DNA of 64,000 bases from Lingula anatina (Eukaryota; Brachiopoda; Lingulata; Lingulida; Lingulidae): contig NW_019775902.1 in the NCBI RefSeq assembly GCF_001039355.2, positions 68,531 to 132,530 on the forward strand, in the 5' to 3' direction. Positions 50,281 to 60,406 of this stretch are shown one piece after another. The first letter of the stretch is position 1, and each line of letters starts with the position of its first letter. A program made the position numbers and the translations under genes. The notes beneath the pieces were generated by a model, which was given only the letters and a program-made list of their open reading frames with translations, had not been told where the DNA came from and made no database searches.

Positions 50281-50792
50281 ATCTCAAATCGACTGCCGCC
50301 TATGTAGTGCTGCACGCATCTGGCACGCGCGAAAAAGCGTCACTCTTTTACTTGAGTAATCAGCAAATGGGCGCCGTGCAATCTGATAATGGTTCTTTTA
50401 TTGATTCCGATACATTAATATTTGAAATAATGAGACAAATGTGTTAAAAGTGGTGAAAGTCATTACTTGGTTTAGTGGATATGTGTGTATTATGGCTGTT
50501 TTAGAAGACGCTGTCTCACTGCCGTACCGGTTTGACGTGACAGAGTGCCCCCCATGATAAAGGGTCAGGTTCCCATTAATTTGCCCAGGCAAGCCTCACC
50601 CTAAATTTTGACTCATTTACGTCAGGCCAAGCCTATCTTGTATAATTAATTGGGGGGTGGACTCTCTGTTACACGGACCCCAAGTTTTGTCACACGCGGT
50701 GTCAAATTTTAGTTAGTTTTTTTTCTTCTTTTAATCTTGTTCCCAAGTAGTCTTTTATTATTCCTAAATTATGATAAAAATGATAAAAAATA

Positions 50793-51180
50793 TGGCTGCC
50801 CCCTTGGGGTTAATGATTATGTGTTCCATATATTGACCTCTTGAGTATGACGTCACGTTCCAGATCTGGTTCAGGTGACCAAAAATAACATACATCACTT
50901 AGGGAGTAAGCTATTTGGAATTTTGCCATTTTTTGACAATATATATTTTGCATTGAATTTATAGAGGTCTTTTACAGCCGTTGTCGGGCAGGTCGAACAC
51001 TAAATGAAGATAACGCTTTTTTTCTTCCGAAAGGATTTTGATTGAATTTTTTAGCTTTATTCATCATACGGTACATAATCTCTACATGGTGCCCCTTGAT
51101 ATCAGTATCAGGTAAAGATTCGCGTGGATGCTTCAGCTGAGTCTTGTCCGAATGAGGACGAATATCAACAATCGCAATTA
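50793..51180 (+). repeat. dispersed repeat, copy 2 (about 390 bp)
   Basis: Direct-orientation match to 41543-41924. The two copies flank the receptor gene, one on each side. Confidence 0.85.
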
Positions 51181-51887
51181 GAATTGTGACGCATTAAAAT
51201 TATTGATAGGAAAATGATTGCGCTGCATCATCCAACCCACAGGAGGGTCTCTAATCAGTGCCTTTTGACAAAAGAATCCGTTCATAATAATTTGCTGCAG
51301 ACTGAATTCTAATTTTAGGAGAAAAAATGCAGTAAAGTTGTTTTAGATGCGTTACATGGTCGGATATGGAAAATTATGTAAATCACGCTGCGGTTGTTCT
51401 ATTTTACTGCTGAACGCAACATAATGTTACACGCTGCTTTCATACAAAATAGACTCGGCATAATGCACATTTTAAACTACAAATTTCGAATTAGAATTAT
51501 TTTGAATAAATCTTGTAGGGGCGGGGCAGGTTTTATTTTGTTTTTGTTTTGTTTTAGATTAATTTTTTGAACATTGTATAATTACTCGAATAGTCGTTTA
51601 GCTCGAAAAAAGGGTGTCTAAATATACAGTACATTTTATTAGATAATAACACTTGTAGTCGTGACACGAAGGCATCTAGCGTATCTTAAATAATTTTGTA
51701 TTCGAATTACTTTCGTCTTTCTTTACGCAGCAATTCCCAGTTCGTCCAAAACACGAGTAAAGATGGCCGCCAGTTCTTCCGCTGGTCTTCCACTGAAGTT
51801 TGACAAACAAATTAAATTTTCATCAATTCTGTAAGTGATTAATATAGGAAACAGATAGGTTTTGTTCAAAGTGAAGATTATCTAATC

Positions 51888-51920
51888 AAAAAGAAAGAAA
51901 GAAAGAAAGAAAGAAAGAAA
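51888..51920. repeat. (AAAG)n microsatellite
   Basis: About eight AAAG units. Confidence 0.9.
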
Positions 51921-52329
51921 ATGACAGATGAGTTTAATGGATATAAAACTATCAATAATAATTATCATTAATTATGTCAGTGACGCTCCTCAACAGTATT
52001 GTCATTTCCAGAAAGCTATGTATGGTGCCTTTTAAGTGATCTGGGAAAATAGTTTGATTCAGAATTTATGGTAAAAGAGGCATTTCTTCAAAATGATACA
52101 TACAGTAGAGAAAAAATAAATAAACAAATGCGTTTGGTGATTTATTCCTAATTAATTTAGAGAAAGCGAAATTATTGGTCAAACAATTAGTTCATGCTGA
52201 AAATTAATTTAGATAGAATAATTTACTTTTCATTCGTGTATATTCAGTTTTTTTCTGACTGTCTACAGCAGAAATTTTTGTATTATAACGTCATTTAATT
52301 ACCTGTCAGTGAATATTTAGAAGTTTAAG

Positions 52330-52424
52330 TCAGCCGCTTGTCGGACAAAACAAATACTAAATGAAGACTAGCTTTTTTTTAAAAGGAATTTTGACTGATT
52401 TTTTTCCCACTTTACTTATTATAA
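52330..52424 (+). repeat. dispersed repeat, truncated third copy
   Basis: Resembles the internal part of the repeats at 41543-41924 and 50793-51180 (shared CAGCCGCTTGT, GGACA, AAATGAAGA and a T-rich block followed by AAAGGA). It is more diverged than the other two. Confidence 0.65.
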
Positions 52425-52569
52425 GCTCTTTTCAAAGTCACAAAACCAAATTTTCAGAATGCAATTTGTAAACTACAGTTTCCAAATCAACTCGTCAATC
52501 ACAAATCGGTTTCATATATCAGTTACAGCTGTTACAGCTGTCGCGCCAGAATTGGTCTGCGTTGTTGAT

Positions 52570-55049
52570 TCACCAGGCGTACAGCCAGAAGTCGCAGTAA
52601 TAACCCCCGGAGTAAACTCTTTGGACGTAATAATCTTGGGCCCCGTACCATCTTGCCGCGGCCGGAATACTGGAGCTTGCACAGTAGACGCCGGCAGTGC
52701 GCACACTTAAAGAACTTGCAAGTTCGCCCTTTATGTAGTAAACTCTGGCTCGCGCATCCCCGTAAGACTTCTGGATGACGGTTCTCGCGATCGACTTGAC
52801 CTCGCTTACACTCTTCCTAACATTCTGACCGCGGGTGTTCTTCCACACGACGTAAGTTGTTCCATCGCTGGCAGTAGATTTCCTACTTAAGCCGTCGTCA
52901 TCTGCGTACCAGTAGATATTTCTGGAACCGCTGCCACGAAAGACCAGCGCTGAACACCCCTCATAGGCATGGAAGATGTTGTAGCATTCGATGCGAAGGT
53001 TGTCGGCCCTTGACACGAAGTCGCCGCTCCCTGCGACTTTTTCGAGGTCCATGCTGTAGAACTGGGTTGCCTGTCCTGAGGTGTAACAGTGAACAGATGG
53101 AGCCACCATCTACAACAAGAAAATACCAGGATTATTGATTTTGTCCAGTGGCTTTGGACACAACTTAATGAAAGACGATACAAACAACGCCAGGTATGCC
53201 AGTTGAATAATCCATGTTTTAGTATTATATCGCATTTTATTGGATTGTATTGCATTTCATTGCATTGTATCGTTTGTGACAGTTGCCAGTTACACAACTG
53301 GACATTCATGTAATATTTCGATTTCTCAGTAAGATATCAGTGAAGACAACAACCAGGAAGTGGGACAGAAAACCCGAGTACATAAGTTGTTGATACGAGA
53401 AAAAGCGGGGGTAGCAGCAGACCTCCATTGATAACCTATCAGTCTACCTGCCTAAACCTTCACCTTTGACATTAGGGCCTAACTCATCATATTGCGTGAA
53501 CACAGACGCCAGGGACATGGTTGATTTATTTAAAATGTCGTTTCTTGTCAGGAAACTTTTTGAAAGTGGTGACGTGGTGCTATTTTCTTTCCTTTTTTAA
53601 TAAACATTAAGCCTATATTCCGACAATTTAGGTAGCACTCCTTGGATTTTGTGCAAAATAGTTAATGTACTAAATACGTTTGCTCAGTAAGAAATACATA
53701 GAAAAAAATTAATAACATGTAAAGTAAGATAAAGAGTCCACGAAGCAAACAATAACAACTGTTGAAACTTAAAATTATGAGAAAAAAAAATACTGCAAGT
53801 AGGCTTACAGCTGCATGTGGTTGAAGTCAGCGCTATCCTCTTATGCTATGAGAAATTTGCGTTTGTGCTTCAAAATCTCTGGGTGCCAGATATTTTTTGC
53901 AACATCGAAATTTGAGCTTAAAAGTCAAAACTTCCCAAATCATATGCACTCTTCCACCGTGCGTGCGTATGCATAGGCCTACAGCTTTGTGTTTCTGTCT
54001 TCAGTCGCCTGTGACAATTTTAAAAAAATTACGTTACTCGTTTTAACACACCTTTTGCCAGTTGTAAGTTGATATAGAAGTGTACATGATATCACTGGTA
54101 TTCTGACAAGACCATTAAAAACAGCATTATTAATCCTGGCACCTTACTACTGAAAGCAGTATTTTGCCTTGTTAATCTTCTCTAAATAAAAACTCGAAAG
54201 TTCAGAAAAGCCCATTAAGTAGCACCTTGTCAGGGACCCTAAATGTTTGTGGTGTATGAATACTTCCGTAATAATGCAGGTATGGTCTTATTTCTAAAGT
54301 TCATTTTAAAAGTCTTGTGTCTTGAATGGCTGATGTATGTGGTTGGATATTTTTGGCTGTTATGAGATGGATTTGTGCCCCCCTCTGCACAGTATTTTAC
54401 ATTGTGTTCATCAGGGGGAGGAAGTGTGAGTGATCGGAAACGCAGTGTACAAAAGCATGGTATTTATCGATATATCGATATGTCAACCCTTGCAATGCTG
54501 AATTAAGAATAAAGACCAAAATATGTTCTAATAGTGGTAAAAACGAAGTTGGAGATATTTTTGGCACACTTCTATTATGTTAAAGGTGGAACACAGTTGG
54601 GTAAGGACTCTATTGCAATGATTTAATTCCGCCGGCAAGGGGCAGTTCTTGTTGTATTATCAGAGTTACGGGTTTGTGTAACTTTCGTATACGTAAAATA
54701 GGTGCATGACTATTATTTTATCAGGAGCAAGTGATATTTTTTAAGTCTGACATCCAAAGACTCTGCCAACTACATCCATACATACAGTAGTCGGTAATTG
54801 GACACCAAGGACCTGATAGTTAAGGCGAATTACTTAAAGTTTATTTTACATACATGATTTAAGTTTTAAAAAAGCAGTGCGCAAGGCTTCAAAAGAAGCG
54901 TGCGACGACGTTAAACATATTTTGATAGCTCAGTTTCTGTTGATTATTTTTGTCCTCTAAATAATTTAGTGTGGTTCTTAAATCTTTAATTACCCATCAC
55001 AAAGGCCTATATACTTCATACACTTTTGTAGTAACTTAAGATACTCAAA

Positions 55050-55110
<61 letters not shown>

Positions 55111-55955
55111 GTTTCGGCTTGCTGCTTGGAAAATTTGCTTATTTATAATTTGAATTTCCAGGTACACTTTTGTGGTTTTTGTTCTTTCAAAAGAAAACAA
55201 GAAAAGAAGAGAATTGTAACGAAAAAAAATTTGTCATATTTCCTTTCTAGCATATATTGACCACAACTATAAATTATTCCAAATTATTCACTATCAAAGG
55301 AAAACGCGATTACCTTTCCACAATTACGTAAATGGTAAAGGTTAAGTAATGTGGTCAATATGTTTTTCTAATTTCTAAAAATAAACAAGTAAAAGAGTAA
55401 CATAAACCAAGGACTTCTATCATCGTTCTTGCATAAACTGACCATGTCACGTAAATATTTACTGCTTGGATAGCGGTGATTTTATAAAGTTAATTAGTTC
55501 TATTTGTACATTGCAACGCATGCATGATCCCAAAAATATGAATATATAATTCTAGTGTCCAAATAAGAATTCCAGTAGCTATAGTTTAAATATCCTTATA
55601 AATATTTGATATTAGTTATGATGGCAATGGAATACAGTATTTACAGCAAATTAAATTCAATTTTGCCCTTAAAAGATTTGAAAAGAAAATATCCTTGATG
55701 TTTAAAAGATACATGTTTAAGATACATGTAGATGTACTTAGACAAAAAGGCAGAAAGAAATAAAGAAACGAATGTACCAACTTTGCGTTTTCGTACGTGA
55801 ACTCAATGAACCTCTGATTCATCTTCCTATCTCCGCTATGAAAGTAGGTTTAACTAATTATCAAAACATTTCGATTTATTAAAAACAGTTCTCTCATACT
55901 ATACAATATTCCTTACCATAAGGGCGAACATGCCTATCAACACTTCAGTCTTCAT
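52570..55955 (-). CDS. small secreted Cys-containing protein, two exons, about 192 aa
   Basis: Exon 1 is 55955-55917 and encodes M-K-T-E-V-L-I-G-M-F-A-L-M, ending at ATG|GTAAGG. Exon 2 is 53109-52570, after the acceptor TTGTTGTAG, and begins M-V-A-P-S-V-H-C. The phase 0 join gives a good signal peptide with likely cleavage near A-P-S or V-H. The mature protein of about 170 residues has six Cys, no membrane segment, and a tyrosine-rich C-terminus (GGYYCDFWLYAW). The family was not recognised. The TATA box at 56059-56067 lies about 105 bases upstream of the ATG, which supports this first exon. Without exon 1, exon 2 alone could start at its own ATG but would lack a signal peptide. Confidence 0.75.
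55052..55107. repeat. (AT)n microsatellite in an intron
   Basis: Uninterrupted AT run of about 56 bases in the intron of the small secreted protein gene. It can self-pair as a cruciform. Confidence 0.95.
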
Positions 55956-56058
55956 CTTTGCTTTTCACGTCAGCTTTTGGCAGTGCACAGGCAAAAGTTG
56001 GAGACGTTTGACTGGGTTGCTTACTGTCCAATTGGCATTTTCTGGCAGTGCTCGTTGT

Positions 56059-56067
56059 CTTTATATA
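56059..56067 (-). promoter_or_regulatory. TATA box for the small secreted protein gene
   Basis: Reads TATATAAAG on the minus strand. It is a near-consensus TATA box about 105 bases before the start codon, which fits a 5' UTR of roughly 75 bases. Confidence 0.6.
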
Positions 56068-56069
56068 GC

Positions 56070-57202
56070 CGTCTGGAAGCACGTGCTTGAAAGCAAACGA
56101 ATACGACGTAAAGAAGTTTGGCGAGGCTCTTTAAGAAAAATTCACTTAAGCCGGTTGCAAACCGGTTATGAATCGCTATTTTTGATATAAACTGGGTCTC
56201 TTTGTATATCGAGCGTTCTAAGTAAAGTGGTTTCGCAGCGGCGTTTTGGAACCACACTGCTGATAGTATAGGCAGTGTACAATATATTTAAGATCATGGC
56301 TTGACTTGGGTGTTCGGCCATTAGAATTGCATAATGAAATCAACACCCATTTAACTTGTTGATGAAGTTGCACCAGGCCCGAGTTGTGTGAATCTTCCCT
56401 AGAAAACCAGGGGCTCAAGATCTGACCAGGAAGAAAAATTGTCGAGAAAAACATCGAGATAAGGATTTACGCAGTACGTAGAATGCCTCTTCAGTAAACA
56501 GCTAAAGATAAAGCAACACTGTTGCCCAAAGGTTACTACAAAGACCCAATACAATTCACTCATTGTACATGTTTCACGTACACCTACAGTGGCCTACCTG
56601 TTCACATTAAAATAAGCAAAGCAGACTTTATGATATAACCTTCGTGAAATTCACATAAATGCAAAGATGAAGAAATTCCTTTAGACAACAGTACGCGTCT
56701 GCTCGCAAATAGCAAAACAAAATTCAATCCATCTATAAGCTTTTTTTAACTGGTACAAATATTTTACAGCGAAAAAGTCTTCAATGTTTCAAATGTGGTA
56801 CTTTACAGTCATAAAATGGCCAATTACGTTGGTCGACGTATTTGTATTTAACAACACTGTCTTTATACCATTGACCCACTCGCCTAATTCAAAGGAGAAA
56901 ACACAAAACTTCATTTCTCTGGAGAACACCATTTTATTCGTTGTTAAAACACTTATGTTATTATCTTGCTTTGCTGAGATAAACAGTTGGCGTATCGTCA
57001 CAACAGTCAACAAGTGATGAACTATCTGAAAAGTCAAGGCCGAGATAAAAATAAGTGTTATGTGCAGTGAACGGTATTGCGTAGAATATCTTGGACTGCA
57101 GCCAAGGGGCATTATAGCGTCTTTGTGAGTATTCAAACTGTCCCAACTCTTATCTTCTAGTATGCAGTGCCGGGCGTAAATAACACTTGGCATATAATTA
57201 AA
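56070..57202. other. intergenic, no supported gene
   Basis: Short open frames only, with no splice or signal-peptide context. Confidence 0.5.
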
Positions 57203-57463
57203 GCATGTCTAGTAAACATGGCTTTGACTAATTGCATGCGTCCACTTCTACAACAGAGGAGGAATAATTACCAGGAAAGATTGTTAGTGCCTAACGGGTA
57301 TATATAACGGTTGTCAGCTAAAACTGACCCTCGATTCCTTTAATGAAGAAGAGTTACCACAGCAGAGATCCTTATGTTATAACATTCCAGCATGAAGGTC
57401 TCATTTGTTCTGTTGATTTCTCTCTTGGTGAATTGGGATCCGAATCCCAAACGATTTAGTAGA
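57203..57463 (+). pseudogene. duplicated promoter and broken signal-peptide exon
   Basis: This stretch matches 58161-58421 closely. It includes a TATA box (57299-57307), the 5' leader and the ATG at 57392 with the same first residues (MKVSFVLLISLLVNWDPNPK). After residue 22 the similarity ends, and an in-frame TAA at 57476 closes a 28-codon frame. It is either a decayed copy of the first exon of the downstream gene or a decoy promoter that still fires. No splice donor was seen before the stop. Confidence 0.8.
57299..57307 (+). promoter_or_regulatory. TATA box of the duplicated promoter copy
   Basis: TATATATAA in the context ACGGG...CGGTTG, identical to the box upstream of the intact gene and at nearly the same distance from the ATG (about 85-93 bases). 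Confidence 0.55.
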
Positions 57464-57925
57464 ACAATTGGCATATAACTTAAGTATTTAATATTTTGGT
57501 CATTCTTCTATAAAATAAGATCCTCATGTGAGTTTGCGCTGACGGACATGTAACTGCGGATCATTATCAGTTTGCAATTTTGAATATGTCCCTTGCCCAC
57601 GCTCTTCTTCAAACGTCTATCCTGAATAAATTGATACTGTTTATAACTGGTTATATCCATGTGTTTAACCAGGTTTCCGATGCAAGGTTATATTATTGTG
57701 TTTATTTTATTTGAAATCCTGCCTCAACAATTTGAAACAAATCGTCAGTAAAAGTCTCAAAAAAGATTACCATTCAGTTTTGTAAGATGGCCCAAGTAAG
57801 CAGTATGAATACAGCGAATTTACAGCGAAAATGCATAACACATGTTCAATCCCCCTTTGCCTCCCCCCACCCCACCCTACTACGGGCAATAGTACGCTTC
57901 TAAGCAGGATCTGCACGTTCTTGTC

Positions 57926-57927
<2 letters not shown>

Positions 57928-57992
<65 letters not shown>
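57928..57992. repeat. (AT)n microsatellite
   Basis: Uninterrupted AT run of about 65 bases between the two promoter copies. Confidence 0.95.
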
Positions 57993-57995
<3 letters not shown>

Positions 57996-58160
57996 TGCAT
58001 AGCGCTACAAAGAAAAAGAGAAGGGAAAAGATTCAGAAATGTCAGTCAACTAATTAACCAGTTTTGTTCGCAAAACATTATTTGATATAGCATGTTTTAA
58101 GCAGATGACCTTTTGTTTAAGTCGCTAGGGTTTGATCCGACTTATTAATAAGCACATATC

Positions 58161-58421
58161 GCATGTCTAATAAACATGGCTTTGACTAATTGCATGCGGC
58201 CTTTTCCACAAGAGAGGAAAAATAATTACCAGGAAAGATTGTTAGTGCCTAACGGGTATATATAACGGTTGTCAGCTAAAACTGACCCTCAATTCCTTTA
58301 ATGAAGAAGAGCTACCACAGCAGAGATCCTTGTGTTATAACATTCCAGCATGAAGGTCTCATTTGTTCTGTTGATTTCTCTCTTGGTGAATTGGGATCCG
58401 AATCCCAAACGATTTAGAAGA
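58161..58421 (+). repeat. tandem partner of the 57203-57463 promoter/exon copy
   Basis: Covers the promoter, leader and first 72 coding bases of the intact gene. The two copies are 958 bases apart. Confidence 0.85.
58257..58265 (+). promoter_or_regulatory. TATA box of the somatomedin-B-like gene
   Basis: TATATATAA at 85-93 bases upstream of the ATG at 58350, conserved in the upstream duplicate. Confidence 0.6.
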
Positions 58422-60375
58422 GCCATCGCACAAACTGCAATTGGGAATGCTCCCAAGGTTTTTGGGAACACTATAAAGACGTCTACTAATATCAGGTATT
58501 CCACTGAGATTGGTGCAGGAATAACGACCCCAAATGCAAATAAAGTAGTCAGTGACACTACGACCGTCGCAATACCATCGGCACATGTTCGGAAGAATTT
58601 CAGTGACCATGGGGGACAGGTTACCGAAGGCAGCATACTAGGAAACATCACTGAATCTGGAGAAAACAACACGATGACGAGTAGAATAAAAGACGATTTC
58701 GCTACCATCCAAACTATCAAATTCAGTGATCCTCTATCGACCACCACAGCGTCAATGATGACAGACCCTTTAAAAGTAATGTTTGAGGATCTATTATCGC
58801 CAAATTCGTCGACTCATGTAATCCCCGTAAATCGTCAGTTTTGCGCTTCTCTGGTGGATGTGTCACCAAATCAGGTAACATTAACCAGAAAATTTGTCCA
58901 CATCACATGCTATTGTGACGACATTTGTGACATTTTCGGCGATTGTTGTTGGCCATACCATCGCCACTGCAACAACACCAAGGTGACGGGGATTGACTTA
59001 GTTCAGAATAATACAGAATGCTGGCTACAGGGCACTAGAGAAATATGGGACGTTCACAGTAAGAACTATTGGGTGGTATCTTCATGCCCACACAAATGGC
59101 CAAATGACTCAGTACGTGAAAAATGTGAACTGAAAGAGCACTCCAATGATTTGGACCCCATTCTCCCAGTCTCTTCAACTGATGCCAATATCACGTTTAA
59201 GAATAAATACTGTGCGACGTGTCATGGCGTCGAGAATTACCAGACATGGACACCGAAAATTGCTTGTGAAAACTCACAAATTGAAACCTTTCTGAACACA
59301 ACAACCACGGAGCAAATTGTAAGCCTAATTAAAAAGACAAAAGATTGTACGTTATTCTTTGAAAACCCGGTTGAATATCCGGGTAGACCATGCATCGGTT
59401 CTAAAGGAAAACACGACTTGGCGTCCGGCTTCTATGACGGAGAGTGCAATGTCGAAAGCAACGCTGAATTGGCAAATTTGTGTGGGTCAGGTCCTGTTAC
59501 CTTAACCTATATGGGAAATGTCCTAGATTATCGGTATGGACGCAATATTTTCTGCTTGCTGTGCCAAGTACGATCTCCTTCACGACTGGAAATTGAGGAC
59601 TGTGAAAACGGTGAGTTTTGTCAATCCTTTAGGAGCACAATAAGGGTTCAACATTTACATTTTTTACATTATCAAGCCGTTGTATACTTAAAGACCGTTC
59701 TCTTATGCCCTGTTAACATCGATCGCAATGTAACGCTTCCACCATGCACGGTGATCAGGAAAGCTTGGTTACTTTCTCTGCCCTCGGTCGTTCCAAGCAT
59801 GGGTCGCCTACCACATCAAACCTCAAGCTTTATCTGATGCTCGCAAGTTAATGTTGTATAAAATGCTTGTGTCTGTAGATTGTTTTCCAAATATCGTGAT
59901 GATTAGACCACACAATACCGATAACAAAACGTGCTTAAACGTTTTGCAATACTTTTTCAAGGCCCCTGAAAACCGTTGTGATTGGTTGGTAAATACTTGG
60001 TATATTGGCCACGTGCGGCCAACTTAGATTTACAAAAATGTGTTCTTCGGACGCTTAAAATACATGGACACGCATAAATTTCGACGTAAATACATAATTA
60101 CCCCTACCCCTATAAATTGTAAGACTAATGGTAAGAGCACCAAGACGTTTCTCAAGTTTTGAAATACGCCATTATCGATAGAAATTTTAAAAAATTACTT
60201 TACAATTCTGCCTTACGGTCAATTTCATGTATTTTTAGCTTTACTCCATTTATTAATTCAAATTAATCTAAATGGTTGTAGGCTTTTAAAGTTTTAATAT
60301 TTATAGACACCTCCGAGGCGTTTGTGTTATACGATTTTGATAAATTTATAATAATAATAATAATAATAATAATAA

Positions 60376-60406
<31 letters not shown>

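Larger units (their letters stand above)
50281..52569. other. intergenic region upstream of the large receptor gene
   Basis: Presumably contains the receptor gene's promoter (no TATA box seen near 50281-50400) and a dispersed repeat with a truncated relative. An AAAG run lies at 51888-51920. No coding exon is supported. Confidence 0.5.
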
